Below, piece after piece: positions 1-5,646 of a stretch of 5,646 nucleotides of DNA. Source of the stretch: Candidatus Omnitrophota bacterium (GTDB lineage: Bacteria; Omnitrophota; Gorgyraeia; Zapsychrales; Fredricksoniimonadaceae). A model generated the notes under the pieces. The model saw only the letters and a list, made by a program, of their open reading frames with translations, ran no database searches and had not been told where the DNA came from. The stretch spans positions 1 through 5,646 of the forward strand of contig JAEUSC010000012.1 in the NCBI GenBank assembly GCA_016789035.1. The letters are read 5' to 3'. Every line of letters starts with the position of its first letter. Position 1 is the first letter of the stretch. The translations under genes and the position numbers were made by a program.

Positions 1-448
1 CCAAGAATCGCTCTTTGCCTGTTAGGCTAAAGCCGGTACTATCCGATTGTAAATATCCGCAGACATGGAGTTTAGTAGCCGGATAGATGTCCAAAATATT
101 TTTGATAATTTCAACAATGCCCAACACATAACTCAAATACCATCGGAGATAAAATGTTAATGCATTAACATAAGTCTTTCTTAGACCGTATCTGTCTTCA
201 ATCTTAATGCTATTATTAATCTTAGTGATAATGGCATCAATGTACCCGAGACATTTCTGGTGAGATTCCTTCGGAAAGTACGGTATCGTATTTTCGTGGG
301 GAATGTTGACCGATGACAACATCACAGAGCTTTCCGGTAAAAGAGCGACAACCTTCACGTTCTCTTTAAATAAAGCCGGGTGATTTTGCAAAAAAAACTC
401 AACCTCTTCTTTAAATTCAACAATAATCAAGTTACGAACCATATCCAT
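1..448 (-). CDS. Unrecognised protein, N-terminal 149 residues; 3' end beyond the window
   Basis: Reading the minus strand from the ATG at 448 gives an open frame with no stop to the left edge. The protein opens MDMVRNLIIVEFKEEVEFFL, then comes a second strand-like block VKVVALLPESSVML (about residues 32-45), the segment PYFPKESHQKCLGYIDAI (57-74), a helical stretch FYLRWYLSYVLGIVEIIKNIL (starting near residue 99), and a third strand KLHVCGY (126-132) followed by LTGKERFL. Alternating strands and helices suggest a Rossmann-like N-terminal domain, possibly of a GT-B glycosyltransferase or another carbohydrate-active enzyme. That is inferred from shape and neighbours only; I do not recognise the family. 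No signal peptide is evident. Only 12 bp separate it from the preceding gene's stop, so it is the next operon member. Two starts are possible: ATG at 448, or ATG at 442, which is better spaced from the AAGGA site at 449-453 and gives MVRNLIIVE. Confidence 0.72.
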   Translation of the reverse strand, partial: MDMVRNLIIVEFKEEVEFFLQNHPALFKENVKVVALLPESSVMLSSVNIPHENTIPYFPKESHQKCLGYIDAIITKINNSIKIEDRYGLRKTYVNALTFYLRWYLSYVLGIVEIIKNILDIYPATKLHVCGYLQSDSTGFSLTGKERFL

Positions 449-457
449 TCCTTACCT
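449..457 (-). promoter_or_regulatory. Ribosome binding site of the left-edge gene, compatible with two starts
   Basis: On the minus strand the bases read AGGTAAGGA directly before ATGGATATG. AAGGA (449-453) touches the first ATG (448) but lies 6 nt from the second ATG (442), which is a normal spacing. The upstream AGGT (454-457) could instead serve the first ATG. The site therefore leaves the start undecided, with a slight preference for 442. Confidence 0.5.
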
Positions 458-460
458 ACT

Positions 461-1489
461 CTAGCAACTTCTTGGTTGAAGCTTCCCGTCATCCATCCGG
501 CAAAATTCCTCAAAACGGGTCAAATTTCTGTCCCCAGCCAATTGTTCCAATTTGACCGACTCATTCCAATACCCCTGACTGACAAGAATATTAGCCTGCC
601 AAATCATGTTATAAAATTTATGTGGCAGAATTTTTTCCCAAACATGGTGGCGCCGAAGAATCCAACCCATCATTTGCCAAACCAGCGCCGGAACCTTTAA
701 CGTTTGATAGTCTTGCCCCAGTGCCGTTGCGTAAGAAGCACACATTTGCCCAACTGTCAGTGCCTCTGCGCTAGGAATATACAATTCATGCCTTCCTGAC
801 GGCGGTGGACATTGCGAGACCCTATGAATAAACCATGAAACATCTTCCACATACATGCTGCTGATCCGTCCGGGCCAATCCAGTCGCGCAAGCCAGGAAT
901 TATTTAATACCAAGCGGCGCAGCGACATGTAAAGGCCTTTTTCTATTGCATCGTACCCATAAACGCCGCAGACACGAATCACTGACAACGAAAAAGATTG
1001 TTTAGCCGCTTGTTCCATTAGAAATTCTTCCGCTAGAAGTTTTCGGCGACCATAGACATGTCTCGGCTTTAAGACAACCCGATCATTCTCCACCATCGGC
1101 CTTGAACAGTCAGCCCTTCCGTCATTGACCGCAATGGAGCTGGTAAAAACCATATGTGCAGTCCGAGACATTGGACCGACGGCTTGCAATAAATTCCTTG
1201 TGCCAACATCATTAACGCTATGATCTTTGACGGAAGTATCTGTACAGGAAGCCAAATGAAAAAGAAGTTTTGGTGATTGAGGAAGACCTTTGAGACTGCT
1301 TATATTTAGGAGATCTCCTTGGACAATTCCGACTTTCAACTCCTGCAGAATGCCCCGCCCCGAGCGCTCTTTATCGCTGTCCGTCTGAGGACGGACGAGA
1401 CAAACAATTTGCGAGGCCGGATATTCCGCACATAACAGCCGGATCAATCTGCGCCCTATATAGCCGGTTGCGCCTGTGACCAAAATCAT
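461..1489 (-). CDS. NAD(P)-dependent extended SDR, nucleotide-sugar epimerase/reductase
   Basis: The 342-residue protein starts directly with the cofactor motif VTGATGYIG (glycines 6, 9, 12), which supports the ATG at 1489 as the true start. LVRP (31-34) follows the second strand, then GDLLN (58-62) and LFHLAS (76-81), both typical of extended SDRs. The active site has Ser117-Ser118 in VFTSSIAV and the YxxxK pair Tyr146 and Lys150 (YGRRK). RISSMYVEDVSWFI (208-221) is the conserved substrate-domain YVxDV segment. The residue after the two serines is Ile119, not Asp or Glu, so a 4,6-dehydratase is unlikely; a 4-epimerase or 4-keto reductase is more likely. The roughly 90 residues after 250 are rich in Trp, basic and hydrophobic residues (WQMMGWILRR) and could touch the membrane, though no clear transmembrane helix is seen. 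The substrate is unknown. The gene sits 22 bp after the fusion gene with no clear Shine-Dalgarno site, so translation may depend on ribosomes arriving from upstream. Confidence 0.85.
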   Translation of the reverse strand: MILVTGATGYIGRRLIRLLCAEYPASQIVCLVRPQTDSDKERSGRGILQELKVGIVQGDLLNISSLKGLPQSPKLLFHLASCTDTSVKDHSVNDVGTRNLLQAVGPMSRTAHMVFTSSIAVNDGRADCSRPMVENDRVVLKPRHVYGRRKLLAEEFLMEQAAKQSFSLSVIRVCGVYGYDAIEKGLYMSLRRLVLNNSWLARLDWPGRISSMYVEDVSWFIHRVSQCPPPSGRHELYIPSAEALTVGQMCASYATALGQDYQTLKVPALVWQMMGWILRRHHVWEKILPHKFYNMIWQANILVSQGYWNESVKLEQLAGDRNLTRFEEFCRMDDGKLQPRSC

Positions 1490-1511
1490 ATGACTTATTC
1501 AGTAACGTTTT

Positions 1512-3002
1512 TTAGGAAGGATCTGCGGGCTTCTCTAAAACAATCACCGCATAGGTAAAAGCATCTTTTAATCCGAAATAATACTCAACCATCTTAAGTC
1601 CAAAGTGTTCGTACATCGCTTTGGCATGCGCTTTATTTCGCGGCCGGCTGATTTCAGCCGGGTGCAATTGCACACCTTTTTTCAAAACATCGTTAAGAAT
1701 ATAGTGAACGCCTTTAAGAAAAATCACGCTTAATCCGCATTCCGGAGGAACCAGTATGACCATCTTGCCACCAGGTTTAAGAACACGGTGAAAATCCTGC
1801 AGGATTTTTTTGATTTCCTGTTCGGTAAAATGCTCCATTACACCCAGGTTATAGATACCATGGAACGTCTGAGCCGGATAGGGCAGATTAAAAATATCAC
1901 CGTGAACAACATCTCGAACCATTGGATTGGATTTTCGGTAAATTTCCAGCGCTTTATGGGAAATATCGATGGCGGATAATTGGACCCACCGGACCACTCC
2001 GTCATCCACCTGACCGCCGCCGCAGCCCGCGTGCAGAACTTTCGATCCACGGGTGAAGTGCCTTCGGGTGAAATGGTCTAAAATCCCGCGAATAATAAAT
2101 ACGCGATAGAAAACAGCAATCATGTCATAAACAACATTCTCGGATTTTCTATCCTTATTCCAATAAATATCCCATTCTTTTTGAACCTGCGCCGGAGAAT
2201 TAGCACCTTGCGCCGTATACGGTCTTGGCTCGCCACGAAAAACGTTGTCAGTCTTCTGAAGAGGACTTATGAAATAAAACGACTTTCGAGCAGTCCATGT
2301 TCGTACATAAATGCGGACCAGATGCATCGTGCTTCGCACCGCACCTTGAAAAGTCATCTTCGAATTTCCATAAGTTCGCGCGGGAAGCCTGATCGAAAGT
2401 TCTTTGATCGAAAAATTATTTAAGAAAAGAATATAAAGACTTTCAAAGAAAAAGGAATATCCCACGGACTGAACCAAACCGAATACCCCTTGGGGAATTC
2501 GCGTCAGGTTGTATAGGCGAAAAGCGCCCGTTGCATCATAGGGCATTTTCAAAAGATTGTGGGTCAAAAAATGGGCTGTATGTGTTAGAAACTTCCGCAA
2601 CCAATTCCATTGATCCAAGCTTCCTTTGTCCATGTAACGTGAACCGACGATAATGTCCGCCTCTTTCGAAAGACGGATAAAATCATGGATATATTCCGGA
2701 GAATGGGAAAAATCACAGTCCATCGTAACAAGCGTTGTATAACCACGGTCATATGCCCACCGGATGCCATCTTGATGAGCGCTTCCAATGCCTAACTTTC
2801 CGGTGCGATGGATAACATAGACACGGCCATCGCTCTTAATGATTTCATCAATAATCTGGCCTGTCCCGTCCGGGGAGGCATCATCAAGAAAAAGAATATC
2901 AGTATTAAGAGCCAGCGCCTTAATGCGTTCATAAATCACACGAACATTCTGTGACTCATTGTACGTCGGAATGAAGATCAAAAGTTTGTGGCTATTTTGC
3001 AT
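1512..3002 (-). CDS. Bifunctional GT2 (DPM1-like) glycosyltransferase fused to a class I SAM methyltransferase
   Basis: One uninterrupted 496-residue frame joins two enzymes. Residues 5-235 form a GT-A glycosyltransferase of family 2, closest to polyprenyl-phosphate mannosyl/glycosyl synthases (DPM1-like): FIPTYNE (10-16), DDASPDGT (40-47), metal-binding DCD (95-97), VGSRY (119-123), DATGAFRLYN (156-165) and YGNSKM (211-216). Residues 240-272 look like a linker. Residues 275-490 form a class I methyltransferase with SAM motif LHAGCGGGQVD (323-333), Asp346 in AIDIS, GDIFNLPYP (368-376), NLGVMEHF (385-392) and VLKPGG (407-412). No transmembrane segments are obvious, so it should be a cytoplasmic or peripheral membrane protein. 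The glycosyltransferase would move a sugar from a nucleotide to a polyprenyl phosphate or glycan; what the methyltransferase modifies is unknown. The ATG at 3002 overlaps the previous gene's stop by 11 bp; GGGG at 3010-3013 lies 7 nt upstream, and AAGGA touches the ATG. The stop is TAA at 1512-1514. Confidence 0.9.
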   Translation of the reverse strand: MQNSHKLLIFIPTYNESQNVRVIYERIKALALNTDILFLDDASPDGTGQIIDEIIKSDGRVYVIHRTGKLGIGSAHQDGIRWAYDRGYTTLVTMDCDFSHSPEYIHDFIRLSKEADIIVGSRYMDKGSLDQWNWLRKFLTHTAHFLTHNLLKMPYDATGAFRLYNLTRIPQGVFGLVQSVGYSFFFESLYILFLNNFSIKELSIRLPARTYGNSKMTFQGAVRSTMHLVRIYVRTWTARKSFYFISPLQKTDNVFRGEPRPYTAQGANSPAQVQKEWDIYWNKDRKSENVVYDMIAVFYRVFIIRGILDHFTRRHFTRGSKVLHAGCGGGQVDDGVVRWVQLSAIDISHKALEIYRKSNPMVRDVVHGDIFNLPYPAQTFHGIYNLGVMEHFTEQEIKKILQDFHRVLKPGGKMVILVPPECGLSVIFLKGVHYILNDVLKKGVQLHPAEISRPRNKAHAKAMYEHFGLKMVEYYFGLKDAFTYAVIVLEKPADPS

Positions 3003-3939
3003 TCCTTAGCCCCGCCTCGACCATTAAGGCAATGAGGTCATTAAAATTTCTTTTTGGTTTCCATCCCGTCAATTTCTTAAGCTTTTCAGGATTTCCCTGC
3101 CAATGACTTTGATGCTTTGTCTGTATTAACCTTGCGTCTTGCCGCACAAATTTTTTCCAATCGAGCTTAAGAACATCAAACACGCCCTCTACAAACTGCT
3201 TAACAGTATGCGACTGACCGCTGGCAATAACCAAATCATCGGGCGCTTTGGCACGCAAAATTTTGTGCATAGCCTCAACATAGTCTCCGGCATATCCCCA
3301 GTCAATGACCGCATTTAAATTTCCTAGGACCAAACCTCTTTGCCTGCCCTGTTTGATGGCAATGGCCGCCTGGACAATTTTCTGTGATACAAACTTTGCG
3401 GCCCGGATGGGAGATTCGTGATTATACAGAATTCCAACACTAGCAAACAGTTTAAATTCATTTCGATAGAACCGACAAATTTGCAGACCCGCGGCCTTGG
3501 TTATTCCATAGACACACACAGGCTCGATCGGGGTGCGTTCATCTTGAACACGCGTCTTTGGATGACCAAAAATATGCGATGAAGCTGCATAGAAAATCCG
3601 GGCCTTAGGACAGTGCACAATCATACTGTCTAAAAAATTCCTTAGCCCTTGCACATGAACCCCGAAACTTTTATCAAACAGTTCGGAAAGCTGGTCTTTT
3701 CGATCTTGCGATGAATGATGATAGGCTGCTAAGTAATAAATTTCGTGCGGTTGGTGAGAAGAGAGAATCTTGGAGATTTGATGGGTTTTAAGAATATCAA
3801 CAGGCTGCAAACGCTTTTGATTCCGCAAGTGCAGACCCCGACGGGATATACCAATCACTTGATATTTTTTTCTTTCTAAATATTCCGTCAGATAGGTCCC
3901 GTCCTGACCATCACATCCGACTATAAGGGCTTTTTTCAT
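2992..3939 (-). CDS. GDP-mannose 4,6-dehydratase-family SDR with altered active site (epimerase/reductase?)
   Basis: The protein is 315 residues from the chosen ATG. It is an extended SDR closest to the GDP-mannose 4,6-dehydratase (GMD) group. The N-terminal cofactor motif is VGCDGQDGTYL (glycines 8, 11, 14), with Arg33-Arg34 after the second strand as in NADP-binding GMD. Further family marks are YNHESP (172-177), VLGNLNAVIDWGYAGDYVEAM (starting at about residue 204), and the closing LTGWKP. The catalytic Tyr144 and Lys148 of YxxxK are present (YGITK). In GMD the active-site motif is T-S-E; here it reads S-S-H (120-122), so the glutamate needed for dehydration is replaced by His. It is also somewhat shorter than typical GMD (about 345-370). 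I infer an epimerase, reductase or odd dehydratase acting on a GDP- or other NDP-sugar. A GTG at 3954 overlapping the previous stop would add five residues (MNWGA) but has no ribosome site; ATG at 3939 is preceded by GGGGTG at 3942-3947. The gene overlaps the next one by 11 bp. Confidence 0.87.
   Translation of the reverse strand: MKKALIVGCDGQDGTYLTEYLERKKYQVIGISRRGLHLRNQKRLQPVDILKTHQISKILSSHQPHEIYYLAAYHHSSQDRKDQLSELFDKSFGVHVQGLRNFLDSMIVHCPKARIFYAASSHIFGHPKTRVQDERTPIEPVCVYGITKAAGLQICRFYRNEFKLFASVGILYNHESPIRAAKFVSQKIVQAAIAIKQGRQRGLVLGNLNAVIDWGYAGDYVEAMHKILRAKAPDDLVIASGQSHTVKQFVEGVFDVLKLDWKKFVRQDARLIQTKHQSHWQGNPEKLKKLTGWKPKRNFNDLIALMVEAGLRNAK
3003..3013 (-). promoter_or_regulatory. Ribosome binding site of the GT2-methyltransferase gene
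   Basis: The minus strand reads GGGGCTAAGGA immediately before the ATG at 3002. AAGGA (3003-3007) has no spacer, so the GGGG (3010-3013), 7 nt away, may be the working element. The site lies inside the end of the upstream dehydratase-family gene, so the two genes are likely translationally coupled. Confidence 0.45.
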
Positions 3940-3941
3940 GG

Positions 3942-3947
3942 CACCCC
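3942..3947 (-). promoter_or_regulatory. Weak ribosome binding site that favours the ATG start at 3939
   Basis: The minus strand has GGGGTG ending 2 nt before the ATG at 3939, in the 11-bp gap after the methyltransferase stop. The alternative GTG at 3954 has only A-rich sequence (CTAAACAAAA) before it. This, and the fact that the ATG form starts MKKALIVG as typical SDRs do, decides the start. Confidence 0.4.
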
Positions 3948-3950
3948 AAT

Positions 3951-5213
3951 TCACTTTTGTTTAGAAATCACCTCAATCTGAGGCAAAGGGAAAACCAAGG
4001 CGCCGCCGCTATCAAGATATGCTCGTTCTCTTTGAATGATATTGTCCTTAAAGTGCCACGGTAACACTAGAAAATAATCGGGTTTCATAGCGTGTGCTTC
4101 CTGTTCCGATATAATGGGAATCACGGTTCCCGGAGTAAAGCGTCCGAATTTGTCCGGATTAACTTCGGCAATGTAAGGAATATCTCTTGCCGTCAATGAG
4201 CAATACTGAAGAATAACGTTACCTTTAGTGGATGCACCGTAACCAAGGATCTTCTTCCCCTGTTGGTTAACGTCTCTTAAAAATCGAATGATATTATCTT
4301 TCTGGAGAGAGATACGGTCTGTAAAGGCACTAAATGGTCCAATCGTACTTAATCCTTTTTTCTTTTCATCTGCCAAGATGGCATTAATCAGTCCGGTATT
4401 CTCCTGAAACGTCCGACTGGATTGTTTTGCGACTGTAATTGCAAAACTCCCCCCATTTGCCGCATTGAATTCCACATCAACAACCTTGAAGCCCACTTTG
4501 TCCGCCATCCACTTGATCTGTTCAAAGGCATAGTATTCCAGATGTTCATGACAAACCGTGTCGTAGGAATCTTTCTCCAGCATTGTGGGCATATAGCTTT
4601 GTTCAAAGACCCAAAGGCCGTTGTCATCAAGCACTTCATAAATTTCACGCATAAAGTCCGTCGGGCTTTCAAGATCATAAAACATCGCAATAGAGGTAAT
4701 AACCTTGGCTTTCTTGCTGCCGAGTCGTTCTTTGACTTTAGCTGCAGAAAAGAAATCCGGAATCAGATCAACATAAGACGGGTAGTATTCCTTAAATTTC
4801 ACGCCCGTAGGATCAATCCCCACCAATTGAAGGTCCTGTCTCTGATAGCTTTGCAGAAGAGTACTGTCATTACTCCCAATATCGATGACTAAATCGCCGG
4901 CTGATAATTGGATGAGGCTCAGCAGCTTCCTGACGCGACCGCCTAAGTGTTCGACCATGGAACGATTGAGACCCGATCGATAACCGTAATTCTCTCCGTA
5001 CATTTCGGACAGCTCATAGGAATGCTTCAATTGAACGAGCCCGCAGTGCAAGGGACTATCCTGCATGCATTTAACAAGTTCCAAAGGTCCTTTTGTAATG
5101 TTCTCATTGGCTGTTCGGGGAAAAACGCCAGTCAGCGTTTGCTCTCCCAAATGAAGAAAAGACTGTAGATGCGGATTGCCGCAGATACGGCATTGTTTGA
5201 TCTCTTTAATCAT
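3951..5213 (-). CDS. Sugar-nucleotide C-methyltransferase, TylC3/TcaB9/NovU type
   Basis: This 420-residue protein has the full three-part architecture of SAM-dependent sugar C-methyltransferases, and its length is normal for the family. The N-terminal zinc-binding part has Cys8, Cys11, Cys49 and Cys57, in the contexts CRICG and LVKCMQ...HCGLVQL. The central Rossmann methyltransferase domain has the SAM motif VIDIGSNDSTLL (109-120) and an acidic Asp134 at the end of the next strand. The family signature appears as TVCHEHLEYYAF (219-230). The C-terminal domain starts near GKKILGYGASTKGN (319-332) and contains the strongly conserved PWHFKDNI (385-392). Family members methylate a carbon, usually C-3, of a keto-deoxysugar nucleotide. 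The position before HEH is Cys221, where TcaB9/TylC3-like enzymes typically have Tyr. The start at 5213 places the zinc motif at the expected N-terminus; the site AAAGG at 5216-5220 is only 2 nt from the ATG. The stop TGA is at 3951-3953. Confidence 0.93.
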   Translation of the reverse strand: MIKEIKQCRICGNPHLQSFLHLGEQTLTGVFPRTANENITKGPLELVKCMQDSPLHCGLVQLKHSYELSEMYGENYGYRSGLNRSMVEHLGGRVRKLLSLIQLSAGDLVIDIGSNDSTLLQSYQRQDLQLVGIDPTGVKFKEYYPSYVDLIPDFFSAAKVKERLGSKKAKVITSIAMFYDLESPTDFMREIYEVLDDNGLWVFEQSYMPTMLEKDSYDTVCHEHLEYYAFEQIKWMADKVGFKVVDVEFNAANGGSFAITVAKQSSRTFQENTGLINAILADEKKKGLSTIGPFSAFTDRISLQKDNIIRFLRDVNQQGKKILGYGASTKGNVILQYCSLTARDIPYIAEVNPDKFGRFTPGTVIPIISEQEAHAMKPDYFLVLPWHFKDNIIQRERAYLDSGGALVFPLPQIEVISKQK

Positions 5214-5268
5214 AACCTTTTAAAGATAACATATTTACCGACCGTAAAGCAACTTTAAATCCAGATCC

Positions 5269-5646
5269 CTAACAATTCTGATTTAAGTTCCCTGCGTCCA
5301 AGTCAGACATAGAACAATAGACGCGAGGATGCTGTAAAATCCATAATTTGAGCTGCTGCAATAGGATGGAAAATGGGGACACAACATATGGAATGTCTGT
5401 CCGATGAGAGATTAGTGAGCGATTAAGCACCTTTGCGTCATCCGGCACAATGACAATACCAGAACGGCATAATTTCCTTAAATAAACTAAAACATCATAT
5501 TTGGACAAAATTTCACCACACAGGTGATATAAGCCCGTGATGTTGCGATCCACAGCATAATCAACAAAATGAGCCAACTCTAAAGTGGTGACGCCGTTCC
5601 AAAAAACTTTCCGAAACCCTCTAACTTCTCCCGATTGGCACAACAT
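5269..5646 (-). CDS. RmlD-like sugar-nucleotide reductase (SDR), C-terminal part; 5' end beyond the window
   Basis: The visible 125 residues match the C-terminal, substrate-binding part of the dTDP-4-dehydrorhamnose reductase (RmlD) group of short-chain dehydrogenases. The recognisable landmarks are the block FWNGVTTLELAHFVDYAV (about residues 15-32), then the strand TGLYHLCGE followed by SKYDVL (37-53), then VPDDAKVLNRSL (67-78), which resembles the usual pddaxxxRSL segment. The nucleotide-binding GxxGxxG motif and catalytic YxxxK are not visible because the gene continues past the right edge. The ATG at 5646-5644 is probably an internal methionine, not the start. The gene ends with TAG at 5269-5271. 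It is the most upstream gene seen and lies 55 bp before the C-methyltransferase gene. By family it would reduce a 4-keto sugar nucleotide in the cytoplasm with NAD(P)H. The real substrate is unknown; the nearest neighbours suggest a branched deoxysugar rather than plain rhamnose. Confidence 0.8.
   Translation of the reverse strand: MLCQSGEVRGFRKVFWNGVTTLELAHFVDYAVDRNITGLYHLCGEILSKYDVLVYLRKLCRSGIVIVPDDAKVLNRSLISHRTDIPYVVSPFSILLQQLKLWILQHPRVYCSMSDLDAGNLNQNC

Noticed and set aside
380..700. A 106-codon open frame on the plus strand
   Set aside because: It is antisense to the end of the SDR gene and the start of the left-edge gene, and its low-complexity translation (Asn/Phe/Pro-rich) resembles no protein family.
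3940..3954. GTG start at 3954 for the GMD-family gene, overlapping the previous stop as GTGA
   Set aside because: No ribosome site precedes it, and the added MNWGA residues are not part of the SDR fold; the ATG at 3939 fits better. It cannot be fully excluded, because short overlaps are common in operons.
4422..4892. A 156-codon open frame on the plus strand
   Set aside because: It lies entirely antisense inside the well-supported C-methyltransferase gene, its translation has no recognisable motif, and it has no neighbours in the same direction.
5214..5268. Possible internal promoter in the 55-bp gap before the C-methyltransferase gene
   Set aside because: The minus strand has TTGCTT followed 17 bp later by TTATCT, but these share only about three and two bases with the -35 and -10 consensus. 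No terminator hairpin is seen either, so read-through transcription is the simpler view.
1..5646. Defence system, CRISPR array, insertion sequence, attachment site or structured RNA
   Set aside because: No regularly spaced repeats, transposase motifs, terminal inverted repeats, tRNA-like sequence or long non-coding region were seen; the window is almost fully occupied by sugar-metabolism genes.

Overview
The window is one stretch of bacterial nucleotide-sugar and glycan biosynthesis DNA, the kind found in an O-antigen, capsule or other surface-polysaccharide locus. All six coding regions lie on the minus strand, so the order of transcription is from high to low coordinates. The first gene runs off the right edge and the last runs off the left edge. 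There is no rRNA, tRNA, housekeeping gene, mobile element or CRISPR array to fix the taxonomy. The base composition looks moderate, with a slight AT excess by eye, and there are Shine-Dalgarno-like sites. A bacterium is certain; a Gram-negative or environmental candidate-phylum lineage is only a guess.

In transcription order the layout is: (1) 5646-5269, the C-terminal part of an RmlD-like sugar-nucleotide reductase; (2) 5213-3951, a three-domain TylC3/TcaB9-type sugar C-methyltransferase; (3) 3939-2992, a short member of the GDP-mannose 4,6-dehydratase family whose dehydratase glutamate position is a histidine; (4) 3002-1512, a natural fusion of a DPM1-like GT2 glycosyltransferase and a class I SAM methyltransferase; (5) 1489-461, an extended SDR epimerase/reductase; (6) 448-1, the N-terminal part of an unrecognised protein. 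The junctions are tight: 55 bp, 11 bp, an 11-bp overlap, 22 bp and 12 bp. A single operon is therefore very likely, and the 55-bp gap is the only place in the window with much room for an extra promoter. No stretch over 300 bases lacks a gene.

Inferred joint role: the three SDR enzymes and the C-methyltransferase look like a pathway to a C-branched deoxysugar nucleotide (a keto-sugar intermediate is C-methylated, then reduced or epimerised). The GT2-methyltransferase fusion would transfer a sugar, probably to a polyprenyl phosphate or a growing glycan, and methylate a product or a neighbouring group. The substrate cannot be read from sequence. The most useful leads are the GT2-methyltransferase fusion, the Glu-to-His change in the dehydratase-family protein, and the unrecognised left-edge gene. 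I found no evidence of a defence system or another wholly new type of system.
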